A stretch of DNA of 64,000 nucleotides from Pseudomonas sp. Ant30-3. GTDB lineage: Bacteria > Pseudomonadota > Gammaproteobacteria > Pseudomonadales > Pseudomonadaceae. Both the position numbers and the translations under genes were made by a program. Within the stretch, counting starts at the first letter, position 1; the number at the start of each line of letters is the position of its first letter. Location of the stretch: contig NZ_JMCL01000047.1 of the NCBI RefSeq assembly GCF_000690905.1, positions 24,681 to 88,680 on the forward strand, given 5' to 3'. The notes beneath the pieces are model-generated. The model saw only the letters and a list, made by a program, of their open reading frames with translations, was not told the origin of the DNA and did not search any database. This document shows, piece after piece, positions 31,190 through 41,252 of this stretch.

Positions 31190-31250
31190 AGGTTTGTGTC
31201 AGGGCAAATAGTGCGCTGTGAATCAACTGTTCAAATAATCACCAATTGCC

Positions 31251-31279
31251 TTGCGCCTCTCCCGCCCCTTCTCTACAAT
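31251..31279 (+). promoter_or_regulatory. Candidate promoter of the rpsF operon
   Basis: TTGCGC (31251-31256), 17 bases, TACAAT (31274-31279). The predicted transcript would have a leader of about 110 bases before rpsF. Confidence 0.45.
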
Positions 31280-31357
31280 TGCGCCCCTTGCTGTGACGGC
31301 AGGCACGCATGTGTCTATCGCAAGCAAGTCCATTAGTGTCATTCACTCCTTGTCTGA

Positions 31358-31371
31358 CCGCTTTTGAGCGG
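31358..31371 (+). promoter_or_regulatory. Leader hairpin ahead of rpsF (possible S6:S18 site)
   Basis: CCGCTTTTGAGCGG forms a 5-bp stem 26 bases before the rpsF ATG. In many bacteria the S6:S18 complex binds its own leader at a hairpin near here to repress translation; whether this is that motif is unproven. Confidence 0.35.
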
Positions 31372-31397
31372 CAGGCTACAACCCGTAAGGAGCATTC

Positions 31398-31820
31398 ATG
31401 CGTCATTACGAAATCATCTTTTTGGTCCACCCGGATCAAAGCGAGCAAGTCGGCGGCATGGTTGAGCGTTACACCAAGCTGATCGAAGAAGACGGCGGCA
31501 AAATCCACCGTCTGGAAGATTGGGGCCGTCGTCAACTGGCCTACGCAATCAACAATGTTCACAAGGCTCACTACGTGATGCTGAACGTTGAATGCACTGG
31601 CAAGGCCCTGGCCGAGCTGGAAGACAACTTCCGCTACAACGATGCAGTGATCCGTAACCTGGTCATCCGTCGCGAAGAAGCCGTCACCGGCCAATCCGAG
31701 ATGCTCAAGGCTGAAGAAAACCGCAGTGAGCGCCGTGAGCGTCGCGACCGTCCTGAGCACGAAGGCGCTGAAAGCGCTGATAGTGATGACAGCGACAACA
31801 GCGATAACGCTGACGAGTAA
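31398..31820 (+). CDS. rpsF: 30S ribosomal protein S6
   Basis: 140 aa. [18 protein letters not shown] and [20 protein letters not shown] are the standard S6 segments. The C-terminus is acidic and Ser/Asp/Glu-rich; such tails receive added glutamates from RimK in some proteobacteria. AAGGAG precedes the ATG. First gene of rpsF-rpsR-(membrane protein)-rplI. Confidence 0.98.
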   Translation: MRHYEIIFLVHPDQSEQVGGMVERYTKLIEEDGGKIHRLEDWGRRQLAYAINNVHKAHYVMLNVECTGKALAELEDNFRYNDAVIRNLVIRREEAVTGQSEMLKAEENRSERRERRDRPEHEGAESADSDDSDNSDNADE

Positions 31821-31848
31821 TCCACGGACCTTTTGAGGAGCCTATTAC

Positions 31849-32079
31849 ATGGCACGTTTCTTCCGTCGTCGTAAATTCTGCCGCTTCACCGCTGAAGACG
31901 TGAAGGAGATCGATTACAAAGATCTCAACACTCTGAAAGCTTATGTATCCGAGACCGGCAAAATCGTTCCAAGCCGCATCACCGGTACCAAAGCTCGTTA
32001 TCAGCGTCAGCTGGCCACCGCTATCAAGCGCGCCCGCTTCCTGGCCCTGCTGGCCTACACCGACAGCCACGGCCGCTGA
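31849..32079 (+). CDS. rpsR: 30S ribosomal protein S18
   Basis: 76 aa basic protein, [17 protein letters not shown] at the N-terminus and [20 protein letters not shown] in the middle, complete and of the usual length. It binds 16S rRNA together with S6. 28 bases after rpsF, with TTGAGGAGCC as ribosome-binding site. Confidence 0.98.
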
Positions 32080-32115
32080 GACCGGGCAGTCGACACGTAG
32101 CAAAGGATTGAATGC

Positions 32116-33009
32116 ATGCGAGCCATAGCTGAGTTCATCATGCGCGGCCGCATGCAGGCCACTCTCGTAGTGGCTGGATGCGCGGCATTGCCGTTGTTGT
32201 ATTGGTTGGGTGCTGCCGCAGGATGCTTCGTGCTCCTGCGGCGCGGATTGAAGGACGCGTCAAGCGTTCTTGTTATGGGACTGCTGCCGGCCTTGGTCTG
32301 GTGGCTTTACGCCGATGACCCTCGTTCACTTCTGGTGATGTTGGGGTCTTGGAGCCTTGCGTTGGTTTTGCGCGCAAGTGAGTCCTGGAACCGCGTGCTG
32401 CTGGTCAGCATAGCGATGGGAGTGGTGTTTTCGTTGGTGCTGGGGACGGTTTTCGCTCCCCAAATCGAGATGCTGGCGCAGGCTTTGATAAAAGTCATGC
32501 CGTCGCTACTCGGTGATGTCTACCAAAAGTTGTCGGTAGATGAGCAAGCGCATTTTGCGTCCTTGATTGCACCGGTCCTGACCGGCCTGATTGCGGCCTT
32601 GTTGCAAATCGTCAGTGTGCTGAGCCTGATTGTCGGGCGCTACTGGCAGGCGTTGTTGTACAACCCGGGCGGTTTTGGTCGCGAGTTTCGCGCCATCCGC
32701 TTCCCGCTTCTACCAGCGATGTTGCTGCTGGCGTGCATGCTTCTGGGGCCGAACATCGGTCCCCAGATGGCCATGTTGACGCCGTTGTGCAGCGTACCGT
32801 TGGTGATCGCCGGGCTGGCCCTGATTCATGGGCTGGTGGCGCAGAAGCGACTGGCCAGGTTCTGGCTGGTTGGGTTGTACGTCACGCTGTTGCTGTTCAT
32901 GCAGCTGATCTATCCGTTGCTGGTGGTCTTGGCCATCGTCGACAGCCTGATTGATTTTCGCGGTCGTTCGGCACCGAAAGATGCCGATAGCGCGAACGGT
33001 GAAGGTTAA
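32116..33009 (+). CDS. Integral membrane protein between rpsR and rplI
   Basis: 297 aa with about eight hydrophobic segments, for example VVAGCAALPLLYWLGAAAG, VLLVSIAMGVVFSLVLG, LTGLIAALLQIVSVLSLIVG and VTLLLFMQLIYPLLVVLAIV. It resembles the YybS/DUF2232-like membrane proteins found at this place in pseudomonads. The position inside a ribosomal protein operon is conserved in the genus, but no function is known to me. ATG 32116 has AAAGGA 8-13 bases upstream. Confidence 0.85.
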   Translation: MRAIAEFIMRGRMQATLVVAGCAALPLLYWLGAAAGCFVLLRRGLKDASSVLVMGLLPALVWWLYADDPRSLLVMLGSWSLALVLRASESWNRVLLVSIAMGVVFSLVLGTVFAPQIEMLAQALIKVMPSLLGDVYQKLSVDEQAHFASLIAPVLTGLIAALLQIVSVLSLIVGRYWQALLYNPGGFGREFRAIRFPLLPAMLLLACMLLGPNIGPQMAMLTPLCSVPLVIAGLALIHGLVAQKRLARFWLVGLYVTLLLFMQLIYPLLVVLAIVDSLIDFRGRSAPKDADSANGEG

Positions 33010-33028
33010 AAGTTAAGAGGATTTTCAC

Positions 33029-33475
33029 ATGCAACTGATCCTTCTGGAAAAAGTCACCAACCTGGGCAACCTGGGTGACAAAGTAAACGTTAAGGCCGGT
33101 TACGGTCGTAACTACCTGCTGCCTTACGGCAAAGCTACCGCTGCGACCGCTGCCAACCTGGCTGCGTTCGAAGAGCGTCGCGCTGAGCTGGAAAAAGCCG
33201 CAGCAGATCGCAAGACCTCGGCTGAAAGCCGTGCCGCCCAACTGGCTGAGCTGGAAGTGACTATCACTGCCACCGCTGGCGACGAAGGCAAGCTGTTCGG
33301 TTCGATCGGTACTCACGACATCGCTGACGCACTGACCGCCTCTGGCGTTGAAGTCGCGAAAAGCGAAGTTCGTCTGCCGAACGGCACTATCCGCAACGTA
33401 GGGGAATTCGACGTAGCCGTGCACTTGCACGCCGAAGTTGAAGCCACCGTACGCGTTGTCGTGGTAGCAGCTTAA
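33029..33475 (+). CDS. rplI: 50S ribosomal protein L9
   Basis: 148 aa. [36 protein letters not shown] is the canonical N-domain (quoted in part in databases as the L9 signature), then the long central helix, and a C-domain ending [13 protein letters not shown]. Ribosome-binding site AAGAGGA. It is followed by a terminator-like hairpin. Confidence 0.98.
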   Translation: MQLILLEKVTNLGNLGDKVNVKAGYGRNYLLPYGKATAATAANLAAFEERRAELEKAAADRKTSAESRAAQLAELEVTITATAGDEGKLFGSIGTHDIADALTASGVEVAKSEVRLPNGTIRNVGEFDVAVHLHAEVEATVRVVVVAA

Positions 33476-33520
33476 GCAGCACTTGTCGGCTGGCACCCTC
33501 GGGTGCTTGTCGGTAACATC

Positions 33521-33556
33521 GGGCACGATCCTGTTTACAGGTCGTGCCCTTTGTCT
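33521..33556 (+). terminator. Terminator after rplI, upstream of dnaB
   Basis: GGGCACGATCCTG...ACAGGTCGTGCCC forms an interrupted 12-bp stem followed by TTTGTCTTT. It ends about 40 bases before the dnaB ATG, so dnaB is likely to receive limited readthrough or use a promoter nearby. A smaller hairpin (GCACCC TC GGGTGC) lies at 33493-33506. Confidence 0.65.
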
Positions 33557-33594
33557 TTCTGCAGTTCCTGATTTTCCTAACTATTCAAGTGGCC

Positions 33595-34989
33595 ATGAAC
33601 GATATCTCCGCTCCCGAGCAATACGATCTGCAAACCGCTGCCCTGAAGGTGCCGCCGCATTCCATCGAGGCCGAACAGGCCGTGCTCGGTGGCTTGATGC
33701 TGGACAACAACGCCTGGGAACGCGTGCTGGATCAAGTCTCCGACGGCGATTTCTATCGACATGACCACCGTCTGATTTTCCGGGCGATTGCCAAGCTCGC
33801 CGACCAGAACTCACCGATCGACGTGGTGACCCTGGCCGAGCAACTCGACAAGGAAGGTCAGACTTCGCAAGTCGGCGGCCTCGGTTACCTGGGTGAGCTG
33901 GCGAAGAACACGCCGTCGGTTGCCAACATCAAGGCCTATGCCCAGATCGTTCGTGCCCGCGCAACCCTGCGCCAGTTGATCGGCATCGCCACCGAAATCG
34001 CCGACAGTGCCTTCAACCCCGAAGGCCGCAGTGCGGAAGAAATTCTCGACGAAGCCGAGCGACAGATCTTCCAGATCGCCGAGGCCCGGCCTAAAACCGG
34101 CGGCCCGGTAAGCGTCAACGACCTGTTGACCAAAGCCATCGACCGCATCGACACCCTGTTCAATACCGACAACGCCATCACCGGGCTGTCCACCGGCTAT
34201 ACCGACCTCGACGGGATGACCAGTGGCCTGCAGCCGTCCGACCTGATCATCGTCGCCGGCCGTCCTTCCATGGGTAAAACCACCTTTGCGATGAACCTGG
34301 TGGAAAACGCGGTGTTGCGCAGTGACAAGTGCGTACTGGTTTACTCGCTGGAGATGCCAGGCGAATCGCTGATCATGCGTATGTTGTCTTCCCTTGGGCG
34401 TATCGACCAGACCAAGGTCCGTGCCGGTCGACTGGAAGACGACGATTGGCCGCGCCTGACCTCGGCGGTCAACCTGCTCAACGATCGCAAGCTGTTCATT
34501 GACGATACGGCGGGTATCAGCCCCTCGGAGATGCGCGCGCGGACCCGGCGTTTGGTGCGTGAGCATGGCGATGTCGGCCTGATCATGATCGACTACCTGC
34601 AATTGATGCAGATTCCCGGCTCTGGCGGCGATAACCGCACCAACGAGATTTCCGAGATCTCGCGCTCTCTGAAAGCACTGGCCAAGGAATTCAATTGCCC
34701 GGTGGTGGCGTTGTCCCAGCTCAACCGATCGCTTGAGCAACGGCCAAACAAACGTCCGATCAACTCCGACCTTCGGGAATCCGGAGCGATCGAGCAGGAT
34801 GCTGACGTGATCATGTTTGTGTACCGGGACGAGGTCTATCACCCGGAAACTGAACACAAAGGCATCGCCGAGATCATCATCGGTAAACAGCGGAACGGCC
34901 CGATCGGGACGTCCCGACTGGCGTTCATTGGCAAATACACCCGTTTCGAAAACCTCGCGCCGGGCAGTTACAACTTCGACGACGAATAA
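33595..34989 (+). CDS. dnaB: Replicative DNA helicase DnaB
   Basis: 464 aa. The N-terminal domain that binds primase (PPHSIEAEQAVLGGLMLDN) is followed by a linker and the RecA-like helicase with Walker A GRPSMGKTTFAMN, Walker B LIMIDYLQLMQ and the arginine-rich end NDLRESG-type segment (PINSDLRESGAIEQDADV). No intein is present. ATG 33595 (MNDISAPEQYD) is the conserved start; an in-frame codon at 33544 lies in the terminator region. Confidence 0.98.
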   Translation: MNDISAPEQYDLQTAALKVPPHSIEAEQAVLGGLMLDNNAWERVLDQVSDGDFYRHDHRLIFRAIAKLADQNSPIDVVTLAEQLDKEGQTSQVGGLGYLGELAKNTPSVANIKAYAQIVRARATLRQLIGIATEIADSAFNPEGRSAEEILDEAERQIFQIAEARPKTGGPVSVNDLLTKAIDRIDTLFNTDNAITGLSTGYTDLDGMTSGLQPSDLIIVAGRPSMGKTTFAMNLVENAVLRSDKCVLVYSLEMPGESLIMRMLSSLGRIDQTKVRAGRLEDDDWPRLTSAVNLLNDRKLFIDDTAGISPSEMRARTRRLVREHGDVGLIMIDYLQLMQIPGSGGDNRTNEISEISRSLKALAKEFNCPVVALSQLNRSLEQRPNKRPINSDLRESGAIEQDADVIMFVYRDEVYHPETEHKGIAEIIIGKQRNGPIGTSRLAFIGKYTRFENLAPGSYNFDDE

Positions 34990-35011
34990 TTCTGTCGTCA
35001 GGGCGGGCCTC

Positions 35012-35075
35012 ATCGCGAGCAGGCTCACTCCCACATTAGAATGCGTTCCCCTGTGGGAGCGAGCCTGCTCGCGAT
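35012..35075. repeat. REP-type inverted repeat after dnaB
   Basis: 24-bp arms (35012-35035 and 35052-35075, ATCGCGAGCAGGCTCACTCC...) with one mismatch and a 16-base centre. Confidence 0.82.
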
Positions 35076-35172
35076 TGTGTCGCCATCAATTCCGACCACA
35101 GCCGTCGGAATTGGTTAAATTTTGTGCTATATTCCGCGCCCGCGATTTTTCATCTCAACACCGGTCATCGTC

Positions 35173-37476
<2,304 letters not shown>

Positions 37477-37494
37477 ACGCTGACCGCTGATAAC

Positions 37495-37522
37495 AGAACG
37501 CCAACCTTCGGGTTGGCGTTCT
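37495..37522 (+). terminator. Terminator hairpin after the YgiQ gene
   Basis: AGAACGCCAACC TTCG GGTTGGCGTTCT: a perfect 12-bp stem closed by a stable TTCG tetraloop, 18 bases after the stop. Confidence 0.8.
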
Positions 37523-37567
37523 GCGTTGGGTCAGAGCGCAAAGTGGTGATGAATTCACTGGCCTCTT

Positions 37568-37711
37568 CGCGAGCAAGCCCGCTCCCACCTTGGAATGCCG
37601 CCTCCTGTGGGAGCAAGCCCGCTCCCACCTCGGAATGCCCTCTCCTGTGGGAGCGAGCCCGCTCCCACCTTGGAATGCCCTCTCCTGTGGGAGCGAGCCT
37701 GCTCGCGAAGG
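37568..37711. repeat. REP-derived tandem array, 40-bp period
   Basis: Three units of exactly 40 bases (37581-37620, 37621-37660, 37661-37700), each starting GCTCCCACC(T)TGGAATGCC and containing TGTGGGAGC. The array is bounded on both sides by GCGAGCA/TGCTCGCG half-elements, so it looks like a REP hairpin whose centre was multiplied. The remaining bases up to 37898 contain no gene. Confidence 0.85.
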
Positions 37712-37898
37712 CGCCGGTACAGCCAGCGCATAACGCGGCCGATCGCCACATTTGTGTGCACCTCAATCCGCCTCATTTCCAACAGCGCCCGGTTTTGGTG
37801 CTGCACCCCCGCCACCCAGCATCGAATGCCCCGCCGCCCCTGCATGGCATAACTCTTGCGCACTCTTGCATACGCTCAAGGCTCGCAGGAGGCACGCC

Positions 37899-40800
37899 GT
37901 GTCGATCCATGTCGCATTGCACCACGTCACGCATTACCGCTACGACCGCGCCGTCGAACTCGGTCCGCAAATCGTGCGCCTGCGGCCCGCCGCTCACAGT
38001 CGTACGCGAGTGCTTTCCTACGCGCTGAAAGTCACGCCTGAGCAGCATTTCATCAACTGGCAGCAAGACCCCCAAGGCAATTACCTGGCGAGGTTGGTGT
38101 TCCCGGAAAAAACCAGTGAGCTGCGCATTGAAGTCGATCTGGTTGCCGAGATGGCAGTCTTCAACCCCTTCGATTTCTTTCTGGAGCCGTACGCGGAGAA
38201 AATCCCGTTCGCCTACGCCGCGGACGAATGCAAAGAGCTGGCGCCTTACCTCGAAACCTTGCCCCTGACCCCGACGTTCAAGGCGTACCTGGACAGCATC
38301 GACCGCACACCGCTGCCCAGCGTGAATTTTCTGGTCGCGCTCAACCAGCGCGTGAGCGATGACATCGGCTACCTGATTCGTATGGAACCGGGCGTGCAGA
38401 CGCCCGAACACACGCTGGAGCATGCCTGCGGTTCCTGTCGCGACTCGGCGTGGCTGCTGGTGCAACTGCTGCGCAATCTCGGACTGGCGGCACGTTTCGT
38501 TTCCGGTTATCTGATTCAACTCACCGCCGACGTCAAAAGCCTGGATGGCCCCTCGGGCACTAAGGTGGATTTCACCGACCTGCATGCCTGGTGCGAAGTC
38601 TATTTGCCCGGTGCAGGCTGGATCGGCCTGGACGCGACCTCCGGGCTGTTCGCCGGTGAAGGACACATTCCGTTGGCCTGTAGTCCCGATCCCGGCTCTG
38701 CGGCACCGATCACGGGCTTGGTGGAACCGTGCGAGTGCGACTTCACCCACGAAATGTCCGTGGAGCGGATTTGGGAAGCGCCGCGAGTCACAAAACCCTA
38801 CACCGATGAGCAGTGGCAGGCGATTCAGGCGCTGGGCCGGCAGATCGATGCCGATCTGTTGGAAGGCGATGTGCGCCTGACCATGGGCGGTGAGCCGACG
38901 TTCGTTTCCATCGACGATCCCGACGCTGACGAGTGGAACACCGCCTCGCTGGGCGCGGACAAACGCCGGCTGGCCGCCGAACTGTTTCAACGCCTGCGTA
39001 ACCACTACGCGCCCCAAGGCCTGGTGCATTTCGGGCAGGGCAAGTGGTACCCCGGTGAGCAACTGCCGCGTTGGTCGCTCAATTGCTACTGGCGCCGGGA
39101 CGGGGTGCCGATCTGGCACAACAGTGCGTTGATCGCAGACGAACAGGAAGATTACGGCGCCAACAGCGCATTGGCCGGGCGTTTTCTCACCCGTGTCGCC
39201 CAGCGTCTGAAAATTCCGACACGTTTTGTATTCCCGGCCTACGAGGACAATTTCTATTACCTCTGGCGGGAAGGGACGTTGCCGCAGAACGTCAGCGCCG
39301 AAGATTCACGTCTGGAAGAGCCGTTGGAGCGCGAGCGTCTGCGTAAAGTCTTCAATCAAGGCCTGGATAAAGTCATCGGGCATGTCTTGCCGCTGGCACG
39401 CACGGCCAAGGGAGATCAATGGCAAAGCGGTCGCTGGTACTTGCGTGATGAACACTGCCGACTGGTGCCGGGAGATTCGCCCTTGGGCTATCGCCTGCCG
39501 CTGGGCTCTCAGCCGTGGGTGAAAGCGGCGGACTACCCGTTTATCCATCCCACCGATACGAATCAGGATTTGCCGCCACTGCCCATCACCGCGCATTCGC
39601 AGACGTCTGCTGATGCGGATGAACGCCAACCGAACATCGATGAATCCGCCGACTGGCTGACCCGCACCGCGTTTTGTGCCGAGGCCAGGGAAGGGCGGCT
39701 GTACCTGTTCATGCCGCCGCTGGAGCGGGTTGAAGATTATCTGGAACTGGTCGCGGCGATCGAAACCAGCGCCGAAGAGCTGCATTGCCCGGTGTTGCTC
39801 GAAGGCTATGAACCGCCCGGCGATCCGCGCCTGAGCAACTTCCGCGTCACGCCGGACCCGGGTGTGATCGAGGTCAACGTGCAGCCATCCGCGACCTGGG
39901 ACGAGTTGGTCGAGCGCACTGAATTCCTCTACGAAGAAGCCCGCCAGACGCGGCTGACCACCGAGAAATTCATGATCGACGGCCGGCACACCGGCACCGG
40001 CGGCGGCAACCATTTCGTACTCGGCGGCGCAACTCCAGCTGACTCACCGTTCCTGCGGCGCCCGGATTTGCTGCGCAGCCTGATCAGTTACTGGCACAAC
40101 CACCCGTCCTTGTCCTACCTGTTTTCCGGATTATTCATCGGCCCGACGTCTCAGGCGCCGCGCGTGGACGAGGCGCGTAATGATGCCTTGTACGAGCTGG
40201 AAATCGCCTTCGCGCAAATGCCTCAGCCGGGCGAGGAATGCGCGCCGTGGCGGGTCGACCGGCTGCTGCGCAACCTGCTGATCGACGTGACCGGCAATAC
40301 TCATCGCGCCGAGTTCTGCATCGACAAGCTGTACTCGCCAGACGGGCCGACCGGTCGCCTGGGTTTGCTCGAGTTGCGTGCCTTTGAAATGCCCCCACAT
40401 GCGCAGATGAGCCTGGCTCAGCAGCTGTTGCTGCGAGCGCTGGTTGCGCGATTCTGGCGCGAGCCCTATGCGCCGCCGAAACTGGTGCGCTGGGGCACCG
40501 AGTTGCATGACCGGTTCCTGCTGCCGCACTTTATCGAGCAGGATTTCGCCGATGTCATCGTCGATCTCAATTCCGCCGGTTATCCACTGCGGGCCGAGTG
40601 GTTTGCCGCGCACCTTGAGTTTCGCTTTCCCAAGGTTGGCGATTACGCGGTCAGCGGCATCGAGCTGGAAGTGCGCCAGGCGCTTGAACCCTGGCATGTG
40701 CTCGGGGAAGAGGGCGCGGTCGGCGGCACCGTGCGATATGTGGATTCGTCGCTGGAGCGCTTGCAGGTCAAGGTCACCGGCCTGCCGCCGCTGCGTTATC

Positions 40801-41165
40801 TGCTGACGTGCAACGGAATTCCCGTGCCCTTGCAGGCAACCGGTCGAGTCGGTGAATTTGTCGCCGGCGTGCGTTTTCGCGCGTGGCAACCGGCCAACTG
40901 CCTGCAACCGACCATCCCGGTGCACGCGCCTTTGGTGTTCGACCTGCTCGACACCTGGATGCAGCGCTCGCTGGGGGGCTGTCAGTACCACGTCACCCAT
41001 CCGGGTGGGCGCAACTACGACAGCCTGCCGGTTAACGCGAACGAGGCCGAGAGCCGGCGTATGGCGCGTTTTTTCCGTATCGGCCACAGTCCCGGGAAAT
41101 TTCCCGTACCCCTTGTGGAAATCAACGACGAGCTGCCGATGACGCTCGATCTGCGACGTTTCTAA
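37899..41165 (+). CDS. Transglutaminase-like protein with DUF2126 domain
   Basis: 1088 aa, from GTG 37899 with a perfect AGGAGG 6 bases ahead. Residues about 1-90 are the bacterial transglutaminase N-terminal domain (MSIHVALHHVTHYRYDRAV); residues about 165-250 are a transglutaminase-like cysteine peptidase core with Cys180 (CGSCRDSA), His229 (DLHAWCE) and Asp245 (IGLDATSG). The rest is DUF2126, with MGGEPTFVSIDD and DGRHTGTGGGNH, motifs reminiscent of glutamine-synthetase/ATP-dependent ligases. First of three linked genes predicted to make or cut peptide bonds. No signal peptide. Function not established. Confidence 0.9.
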   Translation: MSIHVALHHVTHYRYDRAVELGPQIVRLRPAAHSRTRVLSYALKVTPEQHFINWQQDPQGNYLARLVFPEKTSELRIEVDLVAEMAVFNPFDFFLEPYAEKIPFAYAADECKELAPYLETLPLTPTFKAYLDSIDRTPLPSVNFLVALNQRVSDDIGYLIRMEPGVQTPEHTLEHACGSCRDSAWLLVQLLRNLGLAARFVSGYLIQLTADVKSLDGPSGTKVDFTDLHAWCEVYLPGAGWIGLDATSGLFAGEGHIPLACSPDPGSAAPITGLVEPCECDFTHEMSVERIWEAPRVTKPYTDEQWQAIQALGRQIDADLLEGDVRLTMGGEPTFVSIDDPDADEWNTASLGADKRRLAAELFQRLRNHYAPQGLVHFGQGKWYPGEQLPRWSLNCYWRRDGVPIWHNSALIADEQEDYGANSALAGRFLTRVAQRLKIPTRFVFPAYEDNFYYLWREGTLPQNVSAEDSRLEEPLERERLRKVFNQGLDKVIGHVLPLARTAKGDQWQSGRWYLRDEHCRLVPGDSPLGYRLPLGSQPWVKAADYPFIHPTDTNQDLPPLPITAHSQTSADADERQPNIDESADWLTRTAFCAEAREGRLYLFMPPLERVEDYLELVAAIETSAEELHCPVLLEGYEPPGDPRLSNFRVTPDPGVIEVNVQPSATWDELVERTEFLYEEARQTRLTTEKFMIDGRHTGTGGGNHFVLGGATPADSPFLRRPDLLRSLISYWHNHPSLSYLFSGLFIGPTSQAPRVDEARNDALYELEIAFAQMPQPGEECAPWRVDRLLRNLLIDVTGNTHRAEFCIDKLYSPDGPTGRLGLLELRAFEMPPHAQMSLAQQLLLRALVARFWREPYAPPKLVRWGTELHDRFLLPHFIEQDFADVIVDLNSAGYPLRAEWFAAHLEFRFPKVGDYAVSGIELEVRQALEPWHVLGEEGAVGGTVRYVDSSLERLQVKVTGLPPLRYLLTCNGIPVPLQATGRVGEFVAGVRFRAWQPANCLQPTIPVHAPLVFDLLDTWMQRSLGGCQYHVTHPGGRNYDSLPVNANEAESRRMARFFRIGHSPGKFPVPLVEINDELPMTLDLRRF

Positions 41166-41252
41166 AACCTGCGCGATGCCCGGAGTTTTCGTCTATCGGG
41201 CGTCATGTGCCTGCGTTAGTCTGGCTGTTCCCCGCTGTCTGCCGAGTGTTCC

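Noticed and set aside
37581..37700. Possible CRISPR array
   Set aside because: The units are direct 40-bp copies including their 'spacers', and the repeated part is a REP hairpin found singly elsewhere; no cas genes.
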